A DNA stretch of 45,866 bases from Alphaproteobacteria bacterium (GTDB lineage: Bacteria > Pseudomonadota > Alphaproteobacteria > Caulobacterales > Aquidulcibacteraceae), in contig JAGWZE010000029.1 in assembly GCA_018969015.1 (NCBI GenBank), positions 1 to 45,866 on the forward strand. The letters are read 5' to 3'. Made by a program: the position numbers and the translations under genes. The notes beneath the pieces are model-generated. The model saw only the letters and a program-made list of their open reading frames with translations. It searched no databases and was not told the DNA's origin. Within the stretch, counting starts at the first letter, position 1. The number at the start of each line of letters is the position of its first letter. Shown here one piece after another: positions 33,144-41,215 of this stretch.

Positions 33144-34429
33144 CGATGCCGGCAATCCGGGATCCTCAGGCGGAGGCGCCGCTCGATTGGACGCTGAAAG
33201 GCGTGCCCGCCACCCTTCATGGCTTGCGAGCAGACGAGGTCGCCCCGCGCAACCTGCGGGTCTTCGGAGACGCCGTAACCTTTCCCATCGCAACGCTGCG
33301 CGCGTCGGCACTGGCGGCCAACAGCGCCTGGATGAGGGCCTTCACGAAGACCTATGGCGTGGAGATCGCGCCACACGGCAAGACGACGATGGCGCCGGTT
33401 CTGTTCGAGATGCAACGCAGAGACGGCGCCTGGGGGATTACGGCGGCGACGCCCCAGCATGTGCGGGCCTACCGGGCGTTCGGGGTCTCGCGCATCCTCA
33501 TGGCCAACCAGCTCGTCGACGAGGCTGCGATCGAGTGGGTCGTCGGCGAGATTAACGCCGATCCGGATTTCGACTTCTATTGCCTCGTCGATTCGGAGGA
33601 GAATGTCGCGGCGTTGTCGCGGATTGCGGCGCGCGGCGAGCGCCCGCTCCAGGTCCTAGTGGAGGTTGGACACGTTGGCGGGCGCGCTGGGGTGCGCACG
33701 CTGGCGGAGGGACTTGCCGTCGCGCATGCCGCCGCGCGGGCGCCGGGCATCACTTTGCGGGGCGTGGAGACCTTCGAAGGGATTTTCCAAACGGCCGATG
33801 ACGGTCAGGAGCGTGCCCAGCGTATGATCGATCTGGCCCTCGAGCTGGCTCGGGCCTGCGACGCCGCGCGCCTGTTCGACGGCGAAGTCCTGCTGACGGC
33901 GGGAGGATCAGGCTTCTACGATCTCGCCGCGGCGACACTCGCGAGCGCCCGGCTCGAAACAACCTGGCGCGTGGTGTTGAGATCGGGCTGCTATCTTTCG
34001 CATGACAGCGATATGTACAAGCGCCTCTACGAAGCGCTTCGGCAGCGCTGCAAGACGCCGCGCGACATCGGCTACGACCTGCAGGCCGCGCTCGACGTCT
34101 GGGGCTTGGTGCAATCCCATCCCGAGCCAGGACGCGTCATAATCGGGCTTGGCAAGCGCGATGTCGGCCTCGACGCGCATCCACCCAAGCCCTTGTGGCG
34201 GGTCGAGGATGCGCGCGGCGGTGTCACGGCAATGCCGCCAGGATGGCGCGTGGCGGGCATTTTTGACCAGCACATTCTCCTCGATGGCCCGCCCGACACC
34301 GCGCCCGCGATCGGCGATGCGATCGGGTTTGGCGTTTCCCACCCATGCACCACATTCGACAAATGGCGCGCGCTGCTCGTCGTCGACGACGACTGGCGCG
34401 TCACCCGTGTGATGCGGACCTATTTCTGA
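33140..34429 (+). CDS. D-serine/D-threonine deaminase-like PLP enzyme
   Basis: This 429-aa protein is of the fold-type III (alanine-racemase-like) PLP family that includes D-serine dehydratase DSD1, D-threonine aldolase and the 'amino acid deaminase' branch. PLP Lys81 is in IAPHGKTTMAP, and the zinc ligands His401/Cys403 are in SHPCTTFDKW near the C-terminus. It would turn D-Ser into pyruvate or D-Thr into 2-oxobutyrate plus ammonia, both of which the E1-E2-E3 complex could consume. The ATG overlaps the deacylase stop (ATGA, 33140-33143), which fixes the start. Action on other 3-hydroxy D-amino acids is possible. Confidence 0.85.
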   Translation: MTMPAIRDPQAEAPLDWTLKGVPATLHGLRADEVAPRNLRVFGDAVTFPIATLRASALAANSAWMRAFTKTYGVEIAPHGKTTMAPVLFEMQRRDGAWGITAATPQHVRAYRAFGVSRILMANQLVDEAAIEWVVGEINADPDFDFYCLVDSEENVAALSRIAARGERPLQVLVEVGHVGGRAGVRTLAEGLAVAHAAARAPGITLRGVETFEGIFQTADDGQERAQRMIDLALELARACDAARLFDGEVLLTAGGSGFYDLAAATLASARLETTWRVVLRSGCYLSHDSDMYKRLYEALRQRCKTPRDIGYDLQAALDVWGLVQSHPEPGRVIIGLGKRDVGLDAHPPKPLWRVEDARGGVTAMPPGWRVAGIFDQHILLDGPPDTAPAIGDAIGFGVSHPCTTFDKWRALLVVDDDWRVTRVMRTYF

Positions 34430-34430
34430 C

Positions 34431-35453
34431 ATGCGCGAGAGGGTTCGCGCCATTGCCGGGCGAGTAGCCGGCTTCCTCGCCACGCTGATCGGCGCATCGC
34501 TCATCACGTTCGCCATCTCGCACCTCATTCCCAATGATCCCGCACGCCTCGCCGCGGGCGACGGCGCAAGTCCAGAGGTCGTGGCCCAGATGCGCGAGCG
34601 TCTCGGTCTCGATCAGCCGATCTGGGAGCAGTATCTGCGCTATGTGGCCGGCTTGGCGCGGGGCGATTTCGGCCTCTCGATCCGGTCTGGCGAGCCTGTT
34701 CTCGACGAGCTTCTGCGCGCCGCGCCCGCCACCATCGAACTGGCGTTGGCGGCGCTCATTCTCATCGTCGCGGCAAGCCTCACGCTTGGCGCAGTTGCGG
34801 CCATGAACCACAACAAGCCCATCGATCACGCGGTTCGGGTCGCAAGTGCACTCTCCTTGTCGACGCCGACATTCTGGTCCGCGCTCGCCTTGATCGGGAT
34901 ATTCGGCGTGGCGCTGGGCTGGGCGCCCCTCGGCGGGAGATTGTCGGTCGATGTCGACGCACCGGCTGCCATCACGGGGCTCGTCGTGGTCGACGCGGCG
35001 CTGGCCGGGCGGTTCGACATTGCGGTCGATGCGCTCGCGCATCTGGCTTTGCCCGCCGTGACCTTGGCGATTGCGGCGTGGGGAGGCGCAGTCCGCCTTT
35101 TCCGGGCCGCGCTTCTGGACGTCTTGCAGCAAGACTTTGTCCGCCGCGCGCGCGCGGCGGGGCTATCGCCGTGGCGGATCGCGACGCGCTATGCTGCACC
35201 GCCCGCGCTTGTTCCTTATACGACGGCGATGGGCCTCACGTTCGCCGATCTTCTAGGCGGCGCTGTCGTCACCGAGATGATCTTTAACTGGCCGGGACTA
35301 GGCGCCTACACGATGCAGGCGATCGCCGGCCTCGACTTCCCCGCCATCATGGGCTTCACGCTGCTCGCCGCAGTCGTCTATGCGTCGATCAATCTTCTGG
35401 TCGATGTGCTCATCGGCGTGATCGATCCGCGCACGCGGAGCCAGAGGGCATGA
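34431..35453 (+). CDS. ABC peptide importer permease, DppB-like
   Basis: This 340-aa inner-membrane protein of the DppB/OppB type has an N-terminal helix (RVAGFLATLIGASLITFAISHL), the periplasmic QYLRYVAGLARGDFGLSIRSG segment typical of DppB, and five further transmembrane segments. The EAA loop reads FVRRARAAGLSPWRIATRYA, contacting the ATPases. It pairs with the next gene as a heterodimer. It starts 1 bp after the PLP enzyme stop. Together with the SBP at 30015-31541 it makes a peptide importer. Confidence 0.92.
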   Translation: MRERVRAIAGRVAGFLATLIGASLITFAISHLIPNDPARLAAGDGASPEVVAQMRERLGLDQPIWEQYLRYVAGLARGDFGLSIRSGEPVLDELLRAAPATIELALAALILIVAASLTLGAVAAMNHNKPIDHAVRVASALSLSTPTFWSALALIGIFGVALGWAPLGGRLSVDVDAPAAITGLVVVDAALAGRFDIAVDALAHLALPAVTLAIAAWGGAVRLFRAALLDVLQQDFVRRARAAGLSPWRIATRYAAPPALVPYTTAMGLTFADLLGGAVVTEMIFNWPGLGAYTMQAIAGLDFPAIMGFTLLAAVVYASINLLVDVLIGVIDPRTRSQRA

Positions 35454-36289
35454 CGCACAGTCTCACCCTCGCGCGTCCGCTTTCGGCCTCGACGATGATC
35501 GCCGCCGCGTGTCTCCTGCTCGTCACACTCGCCTGCCTTTTCGGGCTCGTCTGGTCGCCATTCGCACCCGATGCGATCGACCTGTCCCAAAGACTGTCAC
35601 CGCCGACGGCGCGCCACTGGTTCGGGACTGACGAACTGGGGCGCGATCTCCTCGCGCGGATCGCGCACGGGGCGCCGCTCACCGTTGCGGCGTCCGTGGC
35701 GACGGTGAGCGCCTGCGCGGGGCTTGGCGTCTTCATCGGCGGGGCCAGCGCGCTCGCACCGCGATGGGTAGACGCGAGCCTCATGCGGGCTTGCGACATC
35801 ATGCTGTCGATCCCGGCCTTGGTGCTGGCGATGGCGCTCGCGGCCGCGCTTGGCCCGGGCCTCGTGAACGCGCTCGTCGCCGTCATCGCAGCGCGCGCGC
35901 CAGCCTATGTGCGTCTAGCGCGTAACCAGACCCTCGCCTTGCGCCGGGAGGCGTTTGTGGAAGCTTCGGTTTCGAATGGCGCCTCGGGGCTGTACGTGCT
36001 GCGCCACCACATCGCGCCCAACATCCTGCCGGTGATGTTGATCCAGGCCGTCAGCGATATCGGCGGCGTCATTCTAGCTACTGCGGCCTTGGGCTTCGTC
36101 GGCCTAGGCGCCCAGCCGCCGTCGCCGGAGTGGGGCGCGCTCGCGGCGTCGGGCCGTCTCTTCTTCCTGGACTGCTGGTGGTACGCGGTCTTCCCTGGCT
36201 TTGCGGTCGTACTGACGACTCTCGGGTTCAACCTCCTGGGCGACGCCGTCCGAGATGGGCTCGATCCGCGCCGGGCGGCACGGCCATGA
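35450..36289 (+). CDS. ABC peptide importer permease, DppC-like
   Basis: This 279-aa inner-membrane protein starts with a DppC-type helix (ASTMIAACLLLVTLACLF-like segment, about residues 13-35), then HWFGTDELGRDLLARIAHGAPLTV, the hallmark of DppC/OppC. Five more helices and an EAA loop (AFVEASVSNGASGLYVLRHHIAPN) follow. Its ATG overlaps the DppB stop by 4 bp and its own stop overlaps the next ATG. It completes the membrane channel. Confidence 0.93.
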   Translation: MTHSLTLARPLSASTMIAAACLLLVTLACLFGLVWSPFAPDAIDLSQRLSPPTARHWFGTDELGRDLLARIAHGAPLTVAASVATVSACAGLGVFIGGASALAPRWVDASLMRACDIMLSIPALVLAMALAAALGPGLVNALVAVIAARAPAYVRLARNQTLALRREAFVEASVSNGASGLYVLRHHIAPNILPVMLIQAVSDIGGVILATAALGFVGLGAQPPSPEWGALAASGRLFFLDCWWYAVFPGFAVVLTTLGFNLLGDAVRDGLDPRRAARP

Positions 36290-37119
36290 CCGGAACGCCG
36301 ACGCCCCCTGTCCTTGAGATTGCGGATCTCCACATCCGATTTTCCGGTGCGCAGGCGAACGCTGTCGAAGGGGTAAGCCTCTCGATCGCGCCCAACGAGG
36401 TTTTTGGACTGGTCGGAGAATCCGGAAGCGGCAAGTCGTTGACGGCAAGCGCGGCGCTACGACTCGATCCGCCTACGGCGCAGGTCACGGCCGCGCGCCT
36501 TGAGGTGTGCGGCCTCGATCTGCGCGCGCCCAGAGCGGCGGATTTGCGCGCCGTGCGCGGTGGCCTCGCCAGCATGATTTTCCAGGAACCGATGACGGCC
36601 CTTGCCCCAACCCGCACGATCGGCGCGCAAATGGCTGACGCGGCGCTGGCGCACGGAGCGCGATCATGGCGCGGCGCGCTTCAAGATGCAGGCGGCGACC
36701 TCGCTAATGTCAACATCAAGGACCCCGAGCGGGTTCTGCGAAGCTTTCCGCACCAATTGTCCGGCGGCATGCGCCAGCGCGTTCTGATCGCGATGGCGTT
36801 CGCCGGCGCCCCGCGCCTCGTGATCGCCGACGAAATCACGACCGCCATCGATCCGACGACGCGCGTTGCCGTCCTCGACCTCCTGACGACGCGCGCCGCC
36901 CAGACACGCGCGGCGATCCTCTTCATCTCGCACGATCTCGGCGCGGTGGCGCGATTCTGTGACCGCGTGGGCGTGATGCAGTCCGGGCGTCTGGTCGAGG
37001 TCGGCGCCGCCCGCGCGGTGATGGGTGCGCCGCAACATCCCTACACGCAGCGTTTGAAGGCGTCGCTGCCGGGGGCCGGAACTCCGCGCCGTCCGCTTCT
37101 CGGGGAGGACACACCATGA
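36286..37119 (+). CDS. ABC peptide importer ATPase, DppD-like
   Basis: This 277-aa ATPase has Walker A GESGSGKS (44-51), Q-loop MIFQEPMTALAP, signature LSGGMRQRV, Walker B LVIADEITTAIDP and H-loop FISHDLG. The usual DEPTTALD reads DEITTAID here: the proline after the catalytic Glu is replaced by Ile, and a Leu by Ile, while Asp and Glu are kept, so it should still hydrolyse ATP. ATG 36286 is fixed by the ATGA overlap. It is shorter than typical DppD (about 320 aa), lacking most of the C-terminal extension that in some homologues carries an iron-sulfur cluster. Confidence 0.9.
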   Translation: MTGTPTPPVLEIADLHIRFSGAQANAVEGVSLSIAPNEVFGLVGESGSGKSLTASAALRLDPPTAQVTAARLEVCGLDLRAPRAADLRAVRGGLASMIFQEPMTALAPTRTIGAQMADAALAHGARSWRGALQDAGGDLANVNIKDPERVLRSFPHQLSGGMRQRVLIAMAFAGAPRLVIADEITTAIDPTTRVAVLDLLTTRAAQTRAAILFISHDLGAVARFCDRVGVMQSGRLVEVGAARAVMGAPQHPYTQRLKASLPGAGTPRRPLLGEDTP

Positions 37120-37883
37120 CCCCCGTGCTCGCCGCGCAGAACCTCTGCGTTCGCTATGGCGGGGTCTCGTCGGCGCAGGCGCACACCGCCGTCAATGACG
37201 TGACGATCGCGATCGCGCCCGGCATGGCCTTTGGACTCATCGGCGAGTCGGGCTCGGGAAAGACGTCCCTGGCCCGCACGCTCGCTGGCCTTCAAGCGCC
37301 GAGTGCAGGACGAATTTTGTTCGAGGGAAATCCGCTCACGCCCGATGCGATCCGGGCGTCGGCGTTTCGCCGGAGCATCCAGTTCGTCTATCAAGACAGC
37401 GCGTCGGCCCTCAACCCGCGCATGGCCAATTGGCGCTGCGCGACCGAACCGGCGCACTTGATTGACGGCCTCACCGGCGATGCCCGTCGCGCGCTCGCCG
37501 AGACGCTTTTTCGGAGGCTGCGTCTTCCGACGGCGGCGCTCGATGGCTTCCCGCACGCGCTCTCCGGCGGCCAGCGCCAGCGCCTGGCTTTGGCGCGTGC
37601 GCTGTCGACTTCGCCCCGCCTCATCATTCTGGATGAGCCGACGTCCGCTCTCGACGCAACGATTCAGGCGGCGATTCTCGACGAGCTTCTAGCGCTCAAC
37701 CTGTCTGGGGTGGGGCTTCTGCTCATTTCCCATGACGTCGCCGTCGTGCGCCATTTGTGCACCGACATTGCGGTGATGAAGGATGGCGAGATCGTCGAAA
37801 CCGGGACTGCAGAGGCCGTGTTGGCGCAGCCGCAATCGGTCTATGCACAGGAATTGATCGCCGCCGCCATGCTGGAGGGATGA
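37116..37883 (+). CDS. ABC peptide importer ATPase, DppF-like
   Basis: This 255-aa second ATPase has Walker A GESGSGKTS, Q-loop FVYQDSASALNP, signature LSGGQRQRLALARAL, Walker B LIILDEPTSALD and H-loop LISHDVAVV. All motifs are canonical. The protein is short for DppF, which often adds 60-70 residues at the C-terminus. It overlaps DppD by 4 bp. The DppBCDF set plus the divergent binding protein forms a complete importer. Confidence 0.92.
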   Translation: MTPVLAAQNLCVRYGGVSSAQAHTAVNDVTIAIAPGMAFGLIGESGSGKTSLARTLAGLQAPSAGRILFEGNPLTPDAIRASAFRRSIQFVYQDSASALNPRMANWRCATEPAHLIDGLTGDARRALAETLFRRLRLPTAALDGFPHALSGGQRQRLALARALSTSPRLIILDEPTSALDATIQAAILDELLALNLSGVGLLLISHDVAVVRHLCTDIAVMKDGEIVETGTAEAVLAQPQSVYAQELIAAAMLEG

Positions 37884-37887
37884 CGCC

Positions 37888-39336
37888 ATGCGCCGGATCT
37901 TTACGGCTTCCGTCCAGACCGAGACGAATACGTTCTCTCCCCTGCGAACCGGACTGACCGAGTTGCGGGAGTTCTATGTGCCGCCGGGCGCGCATCCTGA
38001 TGCGCCTACGCTCTACACGGCGCCGCTCACGGTTGGACGTCGCGTCTGCGCGGAGCGGGGCTGGAGCCTGTCGGAGGGCCCCTGCTACGGGGCGCACCCT
38101 GGCGGATTGATCCGCCGCGACGCTTGGGAGACGGTGCGCGACGACATCCTGGCGCATGTCGCCGCCGCCGGGCCGCTCGATGCCGTCGCGCTTGGCCTGC
38201 ACGGTGCGATGGCCGCTGACGGCTATCCCGACTGCGAAGGTGATTTTCTGGAGCGCCTGCGCGCGATCGTTGGAGACGCATGCGTCATTGGCGCCACGCT
38301 TGATCCTCATGCTCACCTGTCCCAGGCGATGACGGACAACGCGGATGTCCTGATCGCCTTCAAGGAGTATCCGCACACGGATGGCGTTGCGCGCGCCGAA
38401 GATCTCTGGCGCCTTTTGCAGCGTGCGCTCGACGGGAAAATCCGGCCGCGGATGCACGTGGCGGACTGCGGCATGATGGACATGTTCTTCACGCCCATTG
38501 AGCCGGCGGCATCGTTGGTGCGCGAGATGATCGAACTCGAGGCCGAGCCAGGCGTCCTTTCGGTGTCGCTGATCCATGGCTTTCCATGGGGCGACGTGCC
38601 CGATTTCGGGACCCGGACGCTCGTCGTCACCGATGGCGAGACGCCGCACGGCCAGGCTGTCGCGCGCGACCTCGCTGCGAAAGTATTCGCCCTGCGCGGC
38701 AAGGCGAGAACGCCGCTCATCACCGCGGCGGAGGCCGCCGGACTGGCGAAGGCCCATGCCTCGGCCACGCCCCTCGTGCTCGCCGATTTCGCCGACAATG
38801 CCGGCGCTGGCGCGCCCAGTGACGCGACCTTTCTCATCGCCGCTTTGATGGAGGCGGGCGTCACGGAGGCTGGAGCGGCCTTCATCCATGACCCCGTGGC
38901 CGTGCAGATCGCAACGGCCGCCGGCGTCGGCGCAAGGATCCGGCTGCGCGTCGGAGGCAAGACGTGTGTGTTCTCCGGCCATCCGCTTGATCTCGACGTC
39001 GAGGTGGTCGCGCTTCACGCGAACGCCGTCCACGATGTGAAGGTGGTGCGCGCCGACCTTGGCGACGTCGCCGTCGTGCGCGCGCCTGGTAACTTCGACC
39101 TCGTTCTCACGGCCAAGCGCAGCCAGTGTTTCGCGCCCAACGCCTTCAGTGCATTCGGTGTCGATCCGCGACAGAAGCGCGTTCTCGTCGTGAAATCGAT
39201 GCAGCATTTCTACACGGGCTTCAGCCGGATCAGCGCGGACATCGCCTATGTCGGCACGCCCGGCGTCGCCTCGCTCGACCTGAACGCACTGCCATTTCGA
39301 ACGGTGCGGCGCGATCTGTGGCCGTTCACATCCTAG
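37888..39336 (+). CDS. M81-family metallopeptidase, MlrC-like (copy 2)
   Basis: This 482-aa protein has the canonical family start TASVQTETNTFSP, then GLHGAMAADGYPDCEGDFL, LDPHAHLSQAM, AFKEYPHTDG, HGFPWGDVPDFGTR and DFADNAGAGAPSDAT. It lies 4 bp after the DppF-like gene, in the importer operon, so its substrate is likely to be what the importer brings in. Two M81 copies in one locus suggest either two cleavage sites in one substrate or two related substrates. There is no signal peptide. Its stop TAG shares the CTAG at 39333-39336 with the stop of the convergent gene. Confidence 0.88.
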   Translation: MRRIFTASVQTETNTFSPLRTGLTELREFYVPPGAHPDAPTLYTAPLTVGRRVCAERGWSLSEGPCYGAHPGGLIRRDAWETVRDDILAHVAAAGPLDAVALGLHGAMAADGYPDCEGDFLERLRAIVGDACVIGATLDPHAHLSQAMTDNADVLIAFKEYPHTDGVARAEDLWRLLQRALDGKIRPRMHVADCGMMDMFFTPIEPAASLVREMIELEAEPGVLSVSLIHGFPWGDVPDFGTRTLVVTDGETPHGQAVARDLAAKVFALRGKARTPLITAAEAAGLAKAHASATPLVLADFADNAGAGAPSDATFLIAALMEAGVTEAGAAFIHDPVAVQIATAAGVGARIRLRVGGKTCVFSGHPLDLDVEVVALHANAVHDVKVVRADLGDVAVVRAPGNFDLVLTAKRSQCFAPNAFSAFGVDPRQKRVLVVKSMQHFYTGFSRISADIAYVGTPGVASLDLNALPFRTVRRDLWPFTS

Positions 39337-41153
39337 AACGGGGCGCCGATCCGCCACATCCAGAGCACCGCGGCGACCGCGAAAAGCCCGAGGGCGAGGA
39401 TCGCAGCATGACCGCGTGCGACCCGGCCTGCGATCGATTGGGCCCTGAGCGGCGCCGGCGCGAGGGCGCGCGCAACCAACGCGCCCCCAATGAGCGCCGA
39501 TACCGCCATGACACCCGCCAGGACATGGAACCGCAGCACCTCGCCGGACTGCATGAGCTCAACAAGGCCGCGCCCCGATGGGCTTGGCGCGAAGAGCGCA
39601 GCCACGCCGACGAGCGGTGCGCAGGCTCCGAGGATCGCCAAGGGGCGCACGCGAGTGCGCGGCCAAAACGCTGCTGCGAAGCCGGTGAGTGCGAGCACGC
39701 CCCCGATCGCGAGCACGGCGCGCTGGACAGCGGGGTCGGCGATGCCTTCGACCTTGCGCGCGGCTCCAAGCCGAGTGCGCAGGAGCCCATCGCGCAATAC
39801 GAGAACGTCACGGCCCTGCTCGGCGCCAACTTCTCGCTCGAACACGCCAGGCGCCGTCTGCACGTATGGGCCCTTTCCCGAAACGATGAGTCCAGCCGGC
39901 GTGACCGTCACGGTCTTCACGGCGTCGAGCCCGAAGATGACTTCCGGCGTCGTCCGGGGGCGGCGTTCTTCAAGGTATCGTCCGGCGGCCGACACCGGCG
40001 GCGGGGCGATCGCTGTGAGCGGCTGTCGCGGCCGCGGGCCAAGCGCCGCGCTCAATGCGCCGTCGCGCAGCGCGCTATAGTCGAACTGCGGGGCGCCGCC
40101 AGCCCACGCGATGAACACGCCGACGCCCTGCTCCGGCGCAAGGATCAGCCACGCGCCGACTCCTGGCAATCCACCCGCATGTTCGAGAATCGGCGCCGCC
40201 CCCCAGGACGAGCGGGTCCAGAACATCGCGATCGGATCGAGCGCCGGATCATTCGTAAATGCGGGACGCGTAAGAAGATCGAGCGCAGCGGGCGATATGA
40301 CGTCAGGACGGCGCCCGAGCATCGCCTCCATGAAGCGCACCATGTCGGCTCCCGTCGTTTGCACCGAGCCCGTGGGCGCAAACATCGGGGCGTTGAAGGC
40401 ATGGCTGATTTTGCGGGCGCCCGCATAGCCGCTGACGAGGCTTGGGCCGCCCGTCGGATCATAGTTGAGCGTCGTCGAGGCCATGGCGAGCGGCGCGAAC
40501 AGCTGCCGCTGCAGCACCGTCTGGAACGTGGCGCCGGTTTTGTCCTCGATCGCGGCGCCCACGAGGATCGGATCGAAATTTGCGTAAACGGCCAGGTCGC
40601 CACGGGGGCGAACATAAGCAGGCAGCCGTTCGAGAAGACGCGCGCCGCTCGCCGGCGCCGCGCCTGCGCGGTGGTCGAAAAATCCAAACCCGCGCTCCTC
40701 GAAGCCGGCGGTGTGGGTGACGAGGTCACGGAAGGTGATGGCCGCGCCGCGATTACCGGGAAGGCGCGTGCGGGTGAGGACGTCATTGACGGGCGTGTCG
40801 AGGCTTTGGATGTCGCCCTGCGCGATCAGCTGCGCCAGGGCCGCCGCCGTGAACGTCTTGGAGACGGACGCGATCTGGAACTGGTCGCGCGCGGGATCGA
40901 CGGCGCGTGAGCCGGGCCCGTCGATCGTTCCATAGCCGCGCACGACGGACGCACCCGACGCGTCAACGACCGCCACGACCGCCGCCGAGGCGCGCCCCTG
41001 CGCCACGCCGGCGCCGACCACGCGATCGGCGAAGCCCTGCGCCCATTCAACGCCACCGGATGGCGCCCCGGTTGGGGCCGGCTCTGCGTGGGCCGGTGCC
41101 ATGGCCGCCACGCTGAAAAGAACGGCGAACAGCGTGCGCAGGACTATCGACAT
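39333..41153 (-). CDS. Exported serine hydrolase (beta-lactamase family) with membrane tail, paralogue
   Basis: This is 606 aa from ATG 41153, preferred over the first in-frame start because GGAG lies 7 bases before it and a signal peptide follows at once (VLRTLFAVLFSVAAMAPAHAE). Ser96-x-x-Lys99 is in IASVSKTF, Tyr-Ala-Asn in LAVYANFDP, and HAGG (LEHAGGLPG) stands for the third motif. The C-terminus has about four to five hydrophobic segments (AVLAIGGVLALTGFAAAFW and others). The layout equals the 658-aa protein at 24070-26046: periplasmic catalytic domain, membrane-bound tail. Members of this family include D-aminopeptidases, carboxylesterases and MlrB. It is 62 bp after the MFS gene and probably co-transcribed. 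Confidence 0.85.
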   Translation of the reverse strand: MSIVLRTLFAVLFSVAAMAPAHAEPAPTGAPSGGVEWAQGFADRVVGAGVAQGRASAAVVAVVDASGASVVRGYGTIDGPGSRAVDPARDQFQIASVSKTFTAAALAQLIAQGDIQSLDTPVNDVLTRTRLPGNRGAAITFRDLVTHTAGFEERGFGFFDHRAGAAPASGARLLERLPAYVRPRGDLAVYANFDPILVGAAIEDKTGATFQTVLQRQLFAPLAMASTTLNYDPTGGPSLVSGYAGARKISHAFNAPMFAPTGSVQTTGADMVRFMEAMLGRRPDVISPAALDLLTRPAFTNDPALDPIAMFWTRSSWGAAPILEHAGGLPGVGAWLILAPEQGVGVFIAWAGGAPQFDYSALRDGALSAALGPRPRQPLTAIAPPPVSAAGRYLEERRPRTTPEVIFGLDAVKTVTVTPAGLIVSGKGPYVQTAPGVFEREVGAEQGRDVLVLRDGLLRTRLGAARKVEGIADPAVQRAVLAIGGVLALTGFAAAFWPRTRVRPLAILGACAPLVGVAALFAPSPSGRGLVELMQSGEVLRFHVLAGVMAVSALIGGALVARALAPAPLRAQSIAGRVARGHAAILALGLFAVAAVLWMWRIGAPF

Positions 41154-41215
41154 GCGGACTCCGGATGAACTCGGCAAGGATGGGCTTTGTCGGACGCAGC
41201 GTGAGAGCGAGGTGA

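Noticed and set aside
37723-39357. A 544-codon minus-strand frame opposite the second M81 gene
   Set aside because: His/Arg-rich shadow frame without any motif; the plus strand holds all M81 landmarks.
39126-40910. A 594-codon plus-strand frame opposite the serine hydrolase
   Set aside because: Composition is dominated by Arg, Ala and Glu with no motif; the minus strand encodes a complete SxxK hydrolase with signal peptide.
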